Source: Pseudomonas asplenii (lineage in GTDB: Bacteria > Pseudomonadota > Gammaproteobacteria > Pseudomonadales > Pseudomonadaceae). Taken from it: a DNA stretch of 64,000 nucleotides. Made by a program: the position numbers and the translations under genes. Under the pieces are notes generated by a model. That model saw only the letters and a program-made list of their open reading frames with translations. It was not told where the DNA came from and searched no databases. The stretch lies in NCBI RefSeq assembly GCF_001293465.1, contig NZ_JSYZ01000009.1, positions 356,223-420,222 on the forward strand, written 5' to 3'. Positions 18,208 through 28,076 of the stretch are shown here, piece by piece (within the stretch, counting starts at the first letter, position 1; the number at the start of each line of letters is the position of its first letter).

Positions 18208-21105
18208 TCAAGCATATTTTGACTGATCAAGCATATTTCGGGTGCCTACGTTTTGACTGGCGTTGAAATATATCCGACGCTGGTGCAAATTACCGTTCTC
18301 GTCCCGCAGGGCAACGATCAGATCCTGATCCAGTAACGGGCGCGGAGAATCTTTCGGCATAATAAACTTAACATTATCGGCCCGCCCCAACACGACACCA
18401 AACGTTCCTGGCTCATAAGGGCTGGGCTTTTCGATACTCAGCCTCAAGGGCTGGTTGCCCATTACAGGGATCGTACGCAGAGCATCGTCAAATCCGGTTT
18501 TCCCGGTATTTTCATCGGGTAGCATCGGGCTTTCGAAGTAATACACGGTATAACTGAACATGATTTCCGTAGGCCGTTCGCTTTCCCAACGAATCATCGA
18601 CCGATTGATCTCATTCATTGCCCCCGGGTGCGGCGGGAATTCCAGGGTGATAAACTTCTGCCCGCGGCACGTCAATAACCAGAAATCACCGCTGTTGAGT
18701 TCATAGTTCATCTGGTCTTCCACACTGCCCGTGGGTATGCCCCATAGCCGCTTCTCACGGGTAAAGCTGTACTCGAACACTCCGGGATCCACGGCGACTA
18801 CGGTGATTTTCGTTCCCACACCGCCCCCCCCTGATTCTCCGGACCAATGCCAGGTATCGACATGGTCCTGCTGAAATCCGGCACTGAGGGCGGTGCTCTC
18901 GTTCTTCGCCGCCACGCTGAGCAGATAGAAGTACTGCTCGGTCAACGAATCGTCCTCTCCTGACGTAACAGGCGGCTCATCCGCGATCTTCGACTGGGTC
19001 GGGTTCCGAGGATCGGCGATAGCAAAATATTCGCTGGGCGTCTTGCGCACCTGCCATTCGAGCCCCGAAGGGACATCCTCGATACCCTCCTGGTCGGGCG
19101 GGATAATCTCCAGGAAATTCCGCCCGACATTGGTGGCCAGGCGCATACTCGCCCGCTCGGCCAGGCTCAGTTTGAAATACTTGAGCTCGCCTTCCACCAG
19201 GACGCCCTGGGTTTTGGTGGTCACGCGAACGCGCAACTGTTGATAACCGTTGCGCAACATCCGCCCCTGGCTCTCGTCAAACTCTCCGGCGGGTATTTCG
19301 ATCTTGAACAGGGATAATTCCTTCCAGGTCGGCTCCGGCTCCGCCTGCGTCCTGTCGAGCAGGGCGATGTCCCGGAACAGCACCACGCCATGTCGCACCA
19401 CCTCGCAGGCCAGCACCGTGGCCTCGCTGACGCCGCCCGCCGGTGCCGTGTAGCGGCCCTGCTGGTCGATACTGCCGACACCACTGAGAATCCTCCAGCG
19501 CCTGGGCACATCGGGCAGCACGCTCTCGTCGCTGCGCAATTGCACATTGGCGCCCCCCGCCAGGTGCGGGATGAAGGCCGGCTCGACGTGCAGGAAGGAC
19601 TGCGCATTGTTCAAGACCAGCAGCGACTCAACCGACTGGACAGGCGCACCGGTCTCGCAGAGCACCCGCTGCAGGGACAGCGACTTGCCCCTGGCTTCAG
19701 CATTAGCGGTGAACCGCCAATGCGCCCCCTGATCAGTTTTCTGCAGGCTGCCATGCAAGGGGGCAAGCAGGCTGCAGGTGACGGTCTTGCCATCGTTGGC
19801 CGCCACGCTCAAGTCGATAGCGGCCTGCTGCGCCACATCCTGCACCTGCAGCGCCGGAGCCACTTCCAGGGACTCGAAATCCACTCGCAACAGGGCCGAG
19901 GCGTGGTAGTTGCCCACGGAGGCCGTCACCACCACCTCCAGATTGTGATAACCGATCCTTTGCGGTGACACGGCGGTGTAGAGACCGCTGCCATCGATCC
20001 GACCATGCCCCTCCAGGGAGTGGCTGCGCAGGCTGACCGCGCTCCAGGTCACCCCATTGGTGAGCGGCTTGCCCTGCCAGTCGAGCAACTGGAAACGCTG
20101 CTGCTGGCCGGCCTTGATGGCCGCGAACGCGGGCTGCACCACCACACTGGCGGTGGTCGGGCTGATCTGGCCCACCGCCAGCCAATCGTGCGGCGTGTGG
20201 GTCGACAGCACCTTGAAGTAGTTCTGCTCGGGGAACAACAGGCTTTCCGGCACCTCCAGGTCATCGCCCACCGCATAGGACAGCACCTCCCGCGACACCA
20301 CCAGCGAGGCGGTGTACCTGGGTTGACCGCTGTCCAGATCGCTGGGGATCAGAATGGGAAAATCCTCGCCCAGTTCCTGCCCCCCCCCCTTGCCGCCCCG
20401 TACCTCGATCAGCGCCAGCACCACACCATCGCCTTCATTGGGAGCGCCCTTGATTCGCGCCCCCGGCTCCGCCTGGGTGCGCAGACGGAAGCGTTCCGGC
20501 GTCAGCTTGCGATAGCCTTTGAGGTTGATGCGCCCCAACTGGAAACTCGTCTGGCCGGGATCCAGTTCATTGAACCGCTGCTCGAAGAACGCGCCCAGGG
20601 CCTCCGCCTCCGGCGCCCCCAGCAAGTCGCAGGAAAATCGCGTGGCCCCGCGCAGGTCCATGGTGATACGGCCCTGGTGGTCGACCTCGGCCACCACCAC
20701 CTTGAGGTCGACCCTCATGGTCACGCTGAAGCCCTGCTGCTGCGTGACATCGAACCGGGAACGCAATTGCAGCGCTGCACCCGCCTCGCGATGCCAGGTA
20801 TGAATCTCGCCCGAGGTGATGGCCATGGTGACCGTGGCCGTGGAATCCCTGGATGTGGCGCTTTCGAACGACAGGCGGGGCGGCCCCAACCGCAGGGACT
20901 GCACCTGGATAACTTCGTCGTTCTGTTCACCCGTGCGGGTTTGACCACTGATATACGGCAGGAAACAGAACTGTTCGTAACGGGTGATATATTGCTGTTC
21001 CAGCAAATGGTTAAGCCGCACGCGGTTGCAGGAAAAAATCGCATCCCATCCGCGTGTGATCAACTTTCCTTGCATCATTGACAGCAGTTCGTTTAACCGG
21101 GCCAT
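18208..21105 (-). CDS. large protein, shared N-terminal domain plus Ig-like domains (965 aa)
   Basis: ATG 21105 gives MARLNELLSMMQGKLITRGW; a TTG at 21123 is less likely. Residues 1-50 share with the next three large proteins the pattern ELL.W/M...(I).GWD.I.......N.LL.QQYI.R. A beta-rich region to about 330 resembles Clostridium P47/OrfX TULIP-fold proteins to my eye (weak). Ig-like domains follow, e.g. VTWSAVSLRSHSLEGHGRID ending GLYTA, and SVGNYHASALLRVDF. The C-terminal ~270 residues contain a YFYLLSVAAKNESTALSAGF region, possibly a further beta domain. No signal peptide or transmembrane segment was seen. It sits in the operon between related genes with 59-bp gaps. Function is unknown; a secreted or Tc-like accessory factor is possible. 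Confidence 0.6.
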   Translation of the reverse strand: MARLNELLSMMQGKLITRGWDAIFSCNRVRLNHLLEQQYITRYEQFCFLPYISGQTRTGEQNDEVIQVQSLRLGPPRLSFESATSRDSTATVTMAITSGEIHTWHREAGAALQLRSRFDVTQQQGFSVTMRVDLKVVVAEVDHQGRITMDLRGATRFSCDLLGAPEAEALGAFFEQRFNELDPGQTSFQLGRINLKGYRKLTPERFRLRTQAEPGARIKGAPNEGDGVVLALIEVRGGKGGGQELGEDFPILIPSDLDSGQPRYTASLVVSREVLSYAVGDDLEVPESLLFPEQNYFKVLSTHTPHDWLAVGQISPTTASVVVQPAFAAIKAGQQQRFQLLDWQGKPLTNGVTWSAVSLRSHSLEGHGRIDGSGLYTAVSPQRIGYHNLEVVVTASVGNYHASALLRVDFESLEVAPALQVQDVAQQAAIDLSVAANDGKTVTCSLLAPLHGSLQKTDQGAHWRFTANAEARGKSLSLQRVLCETGAPVQSVESLLVLNNAQSFLHVEPAFIPHLAGGANVQLRSDESVLPDVPRRWRILSGVGSIDQQGRYTAPAGGVSEATVLACEVVRHGVVLFRDIALLDRTQAEPEPTWKELSLFKIEIPAGEFDESQGRMLRNGYQQLRVRVTTKTQGVLVEGELKYFKLSLAERASMRLATNVGRNFLEIIPPDQEGIEDVPSGLEWQVRKTPSEYFAIADPRNPTQSKIADEPPVTSGEDDSLTEQYFYLLSVAAKNESTALSAGFQQDHVDTWHWSGESGGGGVGTKITVVAVDPGVFEYSFTREKRLWGIPTGSVEDQMNYELNSGDFWLLTCRGQKFITLEFPPHPGAMNEINRSMIRWESERPTEIMFSYTVYYFESPMLPDENTGKTGFDDALRTIPVMGNQPLRLSIEKPSPYEPGTFGVVLGRADNVKFIMPKDSPRPLLDQDLIVALRDENGNLHQRRIYFNASQNVGTRNMLDQSKYA

Positions 21106-21164
21106 GATTGCGTACTCTCTCAAGTTTATGCGTCACATCCTGATGAAAACCGCCAGCCGCTTGG

Positions 21165-23459
21165 TTAGCGACGCAGGCGGCCAAGGACCTTTGCCGCGTT
21201 CGCCAGGGGCAGTGGCAGGATGAAATAGCCTTCCAGCGTGCCAATGACCGGGGCGTTGAAAACCGCGGTAATCAAGGCAAAGTGCGCCGTGCTCTCGGCG
21301 TCCGCCCGGTACAGCCCCTGTGAGTCGATGGTGCCGGGGCCGGCGAAGCCGATGCCCCACTCCACGCCGAGCTCGACGGGCACGCCATTGAGCGAGGCTT
21401 GCAACTGCACGCTGCCCGGAGTCGAGCCAGCGAAATCGGCGCTGATGTGCAGGAGCGAGGTGCGCTGCAGCACCACCACATGGCTGGAGGCCGTCTCGCC
21501 GCTGGCCGGGTCGGTCACGCTCACTTCATCGAGCACATAGGTTTTCCCCGCCACCGGCCCGGCCGCCGTATAGGTGCAGTGCCGCGAAGTCTCGTCGAGA
21601 TCAAGCGTGCCACTTTCACCTTCGACCGGGTTCTCGATCTGCCACTCCAAGGGCCCGTCCCCCTGCGAGTACGCGGCCAACTCGACCTGCCCGCCCGGGT
21701 TGCACACCTGGATATCGGTGAGCACCCCAAGCGCCTGGCGCAGCACGGTAATGATCGTGACGCAGCTCTCGCGGCTCTGGGGGTCTTCGGCGCGCAGCAA
21801 CACCTGGACCGAAGGCCGGGCTCCCAGGGTATGGCGTGGGGGTGCGCGGTAGTTTCCCTGCGCATCGATCGTCCCCGCGTTGCTGGCGTCGAGGTTATCC
21901 AGGGAGTACACCACCGATCGCTGTGGTTCGACGGAAAACTCCAGGCGCCCGCCCGCCAGCACGGAGGGGTTGGCCGGTACGATCCGTAGCGCGCCCGAAG
22001 GTGAGGCGAATGGGCCGAACGCGACATAATCACGGGGCATCGCGATCATCGAAGGTTGCAGCGGCAGGCTATCGGCCACGTCGGTGTGTTCGAGAAACAC
22101 CGGCGCCGCCTCGGCCGTCATGCTTGTCGAGTAGCGTTCGAGCAGCGCCGTCTTCACGATATGTCCGACAAAAGCCACGATGCGCTGGCGCATATCCGCC
22201 GACACGTTGTCTGGCAAATCGATCGGCACGACGTCCGGCTCGCGGGACTGGGGCACGAACACTTCGCCTTCCACCCCCGCGCCAAATTCGTCGTTCACCA
22301 ACTGGAACACCTGCTCCAGGCGCCAGGAAAACTCAACGGTATAGGTGGTCCAGGAGGTGTCGCTCTGTAGGCGATATTCCACCTTCACCGTGCCACGGGT
22401 CTGCCAGTGCTGCACCACCCGGGTCTCCTCGAAATCGGCCGACAGCGGCGTGTCGCCCTGCGTCGCCGAGAGTTCGAAGGCCTCGCTGCGGTACTCGTAG
22501 CGGTCATCCTTGTACTGGTTCACCGGGGGCACGCTGAACGCGCCGGCCTTGGCCCGGATGCCGGTTGCCCGGGCGCGACGGGCGCGGCCCCGCTGGTGGA
22601 CGAATTCAAAATTATCGGCGCCGAAGGTATCCAGCAGCGCCACGGCGAAGCCGGCACGGCTGACCAGGCTGGCGGAAAACTGGGCGGCGAACTCGTAGTC
22701 CTGGCCGGGGTCGTTGGGGATCAGGTATTTGTAGCCCGAGTCATTGCTCGGCTTGTGGCCGGCTTGCCCATGGGCCATGGTTGAATACAGCAGCAGGGCC
22801 CCCTCTTCGGAACCGGGCTCGGGCGACTGGCTACCGATCTCGACCCGTTCGAGGTGCATGAACGGGTTGCCCTGGTCGGCAAAACCCACCAGCGGATAGC
22901 TGCTGCGCTCGCCCAGCGCTTGCAGTTGCTGCTTGAAAAAGTGCCCGCCGGCATCCCGCTCATTCTGCGTGTCAGCGTCCATGAATTGGAAAACGGCCCC
23001 CTCCTGCGCCAGGTCGCACACCACCTGTGCCTCCTGCCCGGCGCTGGCGGCGCGGAAGGTGATCGGCACGACGCCCTCCAACCGTGGGCCATCGAGCAGG
23101 CTGTAGGTCCCCAGCGAACGGACAGCGCCGTCGTGGGTGATGATTTTCTGGCCGCCGCTGAGTTGCAGGCTGACACTCAGGTTATTGGATACGTACGAAG
23201 CCTGGGCAAAAGACAGCACGGGGTAATCCAGGGCACAGTCGTTGAGGTGGTACTGGACCATCACCCCCGGCGTATCGGGTATTTCAAAAGAACCGCTGAT
23301 GCCGCGCAAGGCGTTACCCAGGCTCAAGCGGGTCGCGTGCTGATCGCGCAATGCGGTATTGAGGGCACGCCCCGATAAAGCGAGCAAATGGTCCCAGTCA
23401 TTGATGCGGCTGGTACCTTGCATCCAGCCCAACAGTTCCTCCAGCGAAAAACCGGCCAT
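21165..23459 (-). CDS. large protein, shared N-terminal domain plus Ig-like domains (764 aa)
   Basis: ATG 23459 follows AGGAG at seven bases; the in-frame TTG at 23465 is not preferred. The N-terminus MAGFSLEELLGWMQGTSRIN and the DWDHLLAL...LNTALRDQHATRL pattern match the sister proteins. The first ~450 residues are beta-rich. After it come Ig-like blocks (RIVPANPSVLAGGRLEFSVE; LDNLDASNAGTIDAQGNYRA) and a terminal domain ending GYFILPLPLANAAKVLGRLR, the same GHIILPLPLI ending as the 809-residue paralogues. No enzymatic motif, signal peptide or membrane span is seen. It is the third gene in the operon. Family and role remain uncertain. Confidence 0.6.
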   Translation of the reverse strand: MAGFSLEELLGWMQGTSRINDWDHLLALSGRALNTALRDQHATRLSLGNALRGISGSFEIPDTPGVMVQYHLNDCALDYPVLSFAQASYVSNNLSVSLQLSGGQKIITHDGAVRSLGTYSLLDGPRLEGVVPITFRAASAGQEAQVVCDLAQEGAVFQFMDADTQNERDAGGHFFKQQLQALGERSSYPLVGFADQGNPFMHLERVEIGSQSPEPGSEEGALLLYSTMAHGQAGHKPSNDSGYKYLIPNDPGQDYEFAAQFSASLVSRAGFAVALLDTFGADNFEFVHQRGRARRARATGIRAKAGAFSVPPVNQYKDDRYEYRSEAFELSATQGDTPLSADFEETRVVQHWQTRGTVKVEYRLQSDTSWTTYTVEFSWRLEQVFQLVNDEFGAGVEGEVFVPQSREPDVVPIDLPDNVSADMRQRIVAFVGHIVKTALLERYSTSMTAEAAPVFLEHTDVADSLPLQPSMIAMPRDYVAFGPFASPSGALRIVPANPSVLAGGRLEFSVEPQRSVVYSLDNLDASNAGTIDAQGNYRAPPRHTLGARPSVQVLLRAEDPQSRESCVTIITVLRQALGVLTDIQVCNPGGQVELAAYSQGDGPLEWQIENPVEGESGTLDLDETSRHCTYTAAGPVAGKTYVLDEVSVTDPASGETASSHVVVLQRTSLLHISADFAGSTPGSVQLQASLNGVPVELGVEWGIGFAGPGTIDSQGLYRADAESTAHFALITAVFNAPVIGTLEGYFILPLPLANAAKVLGRLRR

Positions 23460-23528
23460 GTTCAATCTCCTGCTGATAACGGATCAGCGTGGATGAAATA
23501 GAGCTGTTCGTTTAAAAGTCGAACCGCG

Positions 23529-25952
23529 TTACGGATGAATCAACTGCTGCAATGCATTGGGAAACTCGATCAGCGGCAACGGCAGGATGATGTGGCCTTT
23601 GAAAGTGCCGAAGCCCGGTATCTCGTATTGCGCGATGATGCAGACGAACCGCGCATCGGCATTCGGGTCCGAGTGATAGAGGCCCGGGATATCCGCATCC
23701 ATATGACCTGGCCCCTCGAATGCAATAAGCCACTCCACAACGCCCGTTACATCTTCAGCAACCTTGGCCTTGAGTTGTATCTGCCCTGGCGGAAGCTGGC
23801 CTGCATCGGGATCCGGCGATAGGGTGATCAGAGGATTCTGCTGCTTGACCAGCATATAGACCGACTGTGATTGCCCGTCGCAGGTCGCCACGACTTCGTC
23901 CAGCACATAGGTATCCGTCCCCGCTCCTGCCCCGGCAACATAGGTGTAGATGCCACCCTGCTGCTCGATCGTGCCGCTGCCGGGCCCCGGACTCTTGACC
24001 GTCACCTCGACGCTACCCTGCCCCAGTACCCCCACGCCCAGCTCGACTTTCTGATTGACACTGCAAACGGTGATCAGCGGGTTGATCGTCAGGGGATTGG
24101 CCACCACCGTTACCAGTGCCGAGCTGTAGAAGCTCGTCGTGGGATCGATCGCGGTGACCCGTACCCGGGTGAAACGGCCCTCGATCTGCCCGGCTTGCGG
24201 GGCCTGGTACACGCCAGTGGCAGGGTCGATGCTGCCGGGGTTGCGCGTGCGCAGGCAGAGGTCCTGCACTGTCCATTGCAAGCCGCTCATGACCGGTTGG
24301 GTCTGGAACCTGTGCGAGGCCCCCGCCGCCAACAGCGGTTCTGGCGTGGTGATTGCAAAATGGGTTTGTTGCGGGCTGATCCGACCAAAGAAACTGACAT
24401 CGCCGGGAGAGTGAACTTCGTTGCCAACAATGGCATTACCAAAGTTGAGTTCAATATTTTCTTCGACGAACTCTCTGACTGAAAGGTTTGAGGGAATACG
24501 GTGTTTGAAGGCTGCTTCAATCGCATTCTTAAACGCGGGCCCCAGCAGGATTCTCAATAGAGCCTCACCCAAAAACAAGAAAACCGACCCTATGATATAA
24601 AGAATGAAAGTAGCAAATTGATCCGGCGTCAGCCACCCGGGACTGGCTTTTGAAGGGGGTACCCACTCGCTTGACGAAGCTGGCTCTTCGGTATCGGCCT
24701 CATAATTGAATGCCTTCAACCTGATTTCTCCGCCATCGTTCGTATCGACCAGTTCATAATCCGCCAGGATGGACAAACTGTAATATTTGAATAATTTACC
24801 CTCTTCAAGATCTCCAGGAGAAAGTTTCGGGTCACCCTCCCCTGGCTTTAAATTGATGGGTACAAAACCAGAGGCCTGTAGTCGGGCCGTCACGTCCTGC
24901 CCTTTGACTTCCAACACCAAAGCCTTGGCCAAGGGTATCGAGAAAGCATCGATCCCATAGGTCACTTCGGCCCAGGCCTCACGACCCAAAAATTTGTACA
25001 CGAAACGTTCTGTAAGCTCCAGTGCCGGAATATCGAGTTTTCCTCCGTTCGATGTCGCCTTGATGAGTTCCTTGTCATCATTGAATTCGTAGGAAAAATC
25101 ATAGGTACCAATCAAATCACCAAACGACTTGAGCAACTGCGCCATGATTACCCGTCCGCGGTTGAGCAATACCGTGGCGGAATAGTCCTTGTCCGCATCT
25201 TTCGGAATCAGGTAGCGAAAGCCGCTGTTCGGACCCGGGAAGCCACCCTCGTGACGGCCCTGCATACGCACGAAGGCCAGGATCGCCCCCTCTCCCTGCG
25301 CCCCACCTCGCTGGGTACGAAGGCCAAAGGATTGTGGCTGCATCAGCGGGTTCGCTCCCTCCTTGATCTCCCCTATGACCCATACCCGCTGATCATCGTC
25401 CAGTCGCTCGAACAGCTCCTTGAAAAACTTTCCTCCCTCGCTCTGTTCCAGTGGGTTCTCGGCGAAAGTCAGGCGAAAGTCGCTGCTTTTCTTCAGGTCC
25501 AGGCGGATGCGCCGGTCACCGTCGATCTGTCCCGGCACATCGACCAGCAGCAGCTTCAGGTACAGGCGGGGGCCTTGGCTGGGGGAGTACTCCTGGATCC
25601 GGGTCACCGTCCAGTGGTTGATGTCCCAAAGCAACGACAGCTGACTGCCTTCGACAATCGCCATCTCAAGGTTGGCCCGGGAATCGTTGAGATCCGTATC
25701 CTCATAGAACAAACGCGGTACATCCAGGGTGAAGTTGCTGATGGCCTCCATGAAATTATTGCCACTGGTGGGTACGAGTCCGCCAATTCCCGACAAGTAG
25801 GAGTTCTGGTCGAATCTCTCGATATATTGCTGCAGCAGCAGAGTATTGGTGACATCGCGCTGCAATGCGATAATCGCGTCCCAACCGAGCATGCGTTTCT
25901 CATCTTCCAGCCAAGCCAGCAGTTCAGCTTTTGTATATGTCGTAGTTGTCAT
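23529..25952 (-). CDS. large protein, shared N-terminal domain plus Ig-like domains (807 aa)
   Basis: ATG 25952 gives MTTTTYTKAELLAWLEDEKR, the same length as its paralogue at 28077-30506; the ATG at 25958 would add two residues. Residues 10-60 carry the shared motif (GWDAIIALQRDVTNTLLLQQ). The region to about 370 is beta-rich with YLIPKDADKDYSATVLLNRG. Residues 490-640 include HFAITTPEPLLAAGASHRFQ and an Ig-like PGSIDPATGVYQAPQAG. The C-terminus ends in the GHIILPLPLIEFPNALQQL block. Overall identity to 28077-30506 is very high except around residues 360-490. The resemblance to TULIP/P47 proteins is weak and unproven. Likely a structural or toxin component acting with the RHS protein of the operon. 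Confidence 0.6.
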   Translation of the reverse strand: MTTTTYTKAELLAWLEDEKRMLGWDAIIALQRDVTNTLLLQQYIERFDQNSYLSGIGGLVPTSGNNFMEAISNFTLDVPRLFYEDTDLNDSRANLEMAIVEGSQLSLLWDINHWTVTRIQEYSPSQGPRLYLKLLLVDVPGQIDGDRRIRLDLKKSSDFRLTFAENPLEQSEGGKFFKELFERLDDDQRVWVIGEIKEGANPLMQPQSFGLRTQRGGAQGEGAILAFVRMQGRHEGGFPGPNSGFRYLIPKDADKDYSATVLLNRGRVIMAQLLKSFGDLIGTYDFSYEFNDDKELIKATSNGGKLDIPALELTERFVYKFLGREAWAEVTYGIDAFSIPLAKALVLEVKGQDVTARLQASGFVPINLKPGEGDPKLSPGDLEEGKLFKYYSLSILADYELVDTNDGGEIRLKAFNYEADTEEPASSSEWVPPSKASPGWLTPDQFATFILYIIGSVFLFLGEALLRILLGPAFKNAIEAAFKHRIPSNLSVREFVEENIELNFGNAIVGNEVHSPGDVSFFGRISPQQTHFAITTPEPLLAAGASHRFQTQPVMSGLQWTVQDLCLRTRNPGSIDPATGVYQAPQAGQIEGRFTRVRVTAIDPTTSFYSSALVTVVANPLTINPLITVCSVNQKVELGVGVLGQGSVEVTVKSPGPGSGTIEQQGGIYTYVAGAGAGTDTYVLDEVVATCDGQSQSVYMLVKQQNPLITLSPDPDAGQLPPGQIQLKAKVAEDVTGVVEWLIAFEGPGHMDADIPGLYHSDPNADARFVCIIAQYEIPGFGTFKGHIILPLPLIEFPNALQQLIHP

Positions 25953-26065
25953 GATCATGACCCCTGATACCGTTCAAAAACAGCAGACACTTATCCCAAG
26001 CACCGTCAATTCACAGAAAAGCCCTGCTCGTTAAAAACCGGCAAACACCTTGAAAGTACGGAGCA

Positions 26066-27898
26066 TCACTCCAGCAACTTGAATGCTTTTACACCAAAAG
26101 ACTTGTAGGAATTACCTTTATCGAAGCTGACTTCGAAGGTGACATCAAACTGCTCACCGATTCTCAATTGCTGGATAAAGTCACCAGAAACCTTCACCAG
26201 AACCTGGCCGTCGTAGAACTCGTCCTCGGTCACCGGTTCGCTCTCATCTCGCATCGTTCGGGAAACAGTCTCACCATCGCTGTCACGAATCCCCGAGATG
26301 TGCGCCTTGAGCAATTGCCCTTCGTCCATGAACTGCCAGTAGGACACCTTGAAGACCATGAACTGGCCCACCTGGCTCAGCCTGATACCATTTTGCCCAT
26401 CGCTGACTTTCGGGCTTTCGGCCTGAAGCGACGGCCAGCCGCCCTCGAAATTCCTGATTTCCAAAACGAATGGCGGCGACCAGTGAGGATCGCTTTCACC
26501 GACGGGTACGACCGCATAACGGATCGTCACCCACTTGCCCAAGTCCGCCGGGATGACCCCGGAAACGATCTTGTATCGCCAATCGGAGCCATCAATGGGC
26601 CTGTCCACCTCGTGATCTCCGTCATGACCGCTCCATACCATCCAGCGTCTGTCACCGCGGGCGATCTCATCCTGTTCAGGTATATCGATAAGCACCCCAT
26701 TTTGGGCATTGGACGCAGTGATCCAACCTTTGCGTATGCCGCTGCCATCATCGTCGTAGGGTTGGGCGTCCTTGACGACCGGCGCCAACAACCGTAGCTG
26801 CCTGCGTACCGTCAAGACCAGGGCATCAGAGCTGAGCGAAGCGCCGGCCCTTGCGTACTGGTAGCTCAAGCTGACCTCTTCGCCGTAATGCGCCTGCAAC
26901 CAGCGGGCATCCAGGCGCAGTTCAAGGATGGCGCTCTCGACGTTGGTAATATCCAACTGCATCGAAAGCTGGATCGAGGAGTTCTCCCCATCGGCATACA
27001 CCACCACCGTGTCGCCGACCTGCGGGTCGGCATAAGGTGGGATGCGCAGCGGTACGCCGAATGGGTAAAGCGAAGGGTCGATCTGCCCGCCGGCATGACC
27101 AACCACCGACAACAGGGGGAGCAGCGGCTCGCTGGGAGGCACACCGGCGATCCGCTGTTCGGCGGAGTATGTTTGTGGCGCAGCCGGATCCACCGGATCG
27201 GCATAGGTCACGCTGTAGCTCATCAACGCATAACCGTTCTTGATGATCTGCAACCGGGCATAGGGCAGGTGCCACTCCAGTGGATGCCCCACTTCCTCGG
27301 CACTGACGGTTTTGTAGTACGTTTCCACAATCGGAGTGGGGGAGCCGGGCCGGTAGCCTGCCCACACGAACGCCAGCTCATCGCCCTCCGCCATGGCCTG
27401 GTAGGGCACCGTCGTGAGGGTGGCGCCATCGAGTACCGGGTCGCTGTTCACGTCCACGCAGCGATCATGGGACTCTTTCAGGTGAGCGACCGGCAGCAGG
27501 AGGCGGGACATCCAGGGCCGTTTGCCGACATAAAAAAACAGCCGCAACGACTCATCGGTAAAGGTGTTGCCGCCATCCTCGGAGTAGCGATAGGAATAGA
27601 ACACCTCGCCCTGGTCCAGCGCCACGACCTTGCTGTTGACGATGGGGATCGGCATCCAGGGGTCGCCGTTATCGTCGTACTCCAGGCGATCGTCCACATC
27701 CTGATTGGCCGTTTCATCGATCGCCTGGCCGTCCCTGGCACGGCCCCGCCATTGCGGAGCGATCAGATGGCCTTTGGCTATGCCGGGGTACTGGATGTAG
27801 GTCATCAGATCATCGCTGCCCAGGCTGTCGAGATCCAGGGCATTGTCACGGCTCAGCAGCGGAACGAGAGGGACAGGTGGGGTGATCTTGGTACTCAT
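26066..27898 (-). CDS. Ig-like repeat protein (610 aa), first gene of operon
   Basis: MSTKITPPVPLVPLLSRDNA opens a cytoplasmic-looking protein without signal peptide, built from about four to five beta-rich repeats of ~120 residues. Each repeat has a pattern of membrane-free, acidic strands with phrases like GWITASNAQNGVLIDIPEQD and VTIRYAVVPVGESDPHWSPP. Related proteins lie at 41185 and 45290. GGAG lies ten bases before ATG 27898. The predicted lux-box-like promoter is at 28004-28023. It heads the operon that ends with the RHS protein at 12831; the 113-bp gap to the second gene shows no terminator. Function unknown: the repeats look like Ig-like or fibronectin-like modules, perhaps for adhesion or assembly. 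Confidence 0.65.
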   Translation of the reverse strand: MSTKITPPVPLVPLLSRDNALDLDSLGSDDLMTYIQYPGIAKGHLIAPQWRGRARDGQAIDETANQDVDDRLEYDDNGDPWMPIPIVNSKVVALDQGEVFYSYRYSEDGGNTFTDESLRLFFYVGKRPWMSRLLLPVAHLKESHDRCVDVNSDPVLDGATLTTVPYQAMAEGDELAFVWAGYRPGSPTPIVETYYKTVSAEEVGHPLEWHLPYARLQIIKNGYALMSYSVTYADPVDPAAPQTYSAEQRIAGVPPSEPLLPLLSVVGHAGGQIDPSLYPFGVPLRIPPYADPQVGDTVVVYADGENSSIQLSMQLDITNVESAILELRLDARWLQAHYGEEVSLSYQYARAGASLSSDALVLTVRRQLRLLAPVVKDAQPYDDDGSGIRKGWITASNAQNGVLIDIPEQDEIARGDRRWMVWSGHDGDHEVDRPIDGSDWRYKIVSGVIPADLGKWVTIRYAVVPVGESDPHWSPPFVLEIRNFEGGWPSLQAESPKVSDGQNGIRLSQVGQFMVFKVSYWQFMDEGQLLKAHISGIRDSDGETVSRTMRDESEPVTEDEFYDGQVLVKVSGDFIQQLRIGEQFDVTFEVSFDKGNSYKSFGVKAFKLLE

Positions 27899-28003
27899 GG
27901 AATGGCGTCTCCGGTTTGACTCCCGTCATTGCTCGGGTCGCCGACACAGAGACTTCGACGTGTCGCGGATGAGTCTTTTGTACGCTGGTCGTAACAGGCT
28001 GCC

Positions 28004-28023
28004 TACTAGCAGAACTGCTAGGT
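28004..28023 (-). promoter_or_regulatory. lux-box-like palindrome before the six-gene operon
   Basis: Minus strand: ACCTAGCAGTTCTGCTAGTA, with the perfect inner palindrome CTAGCAG-NN-CTGCTAG. A TACAAA -10 candidate lies at 27977-27982, the same distance as in the RHS cassettes. The first gene starts at 27898. Confidence 0.7.
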
Positions 28024-28076
28024 TGCAAGAGACGGGCGGTCGGCTAGCGTCACCGTGCAACCCTGGAGGACTGGCG

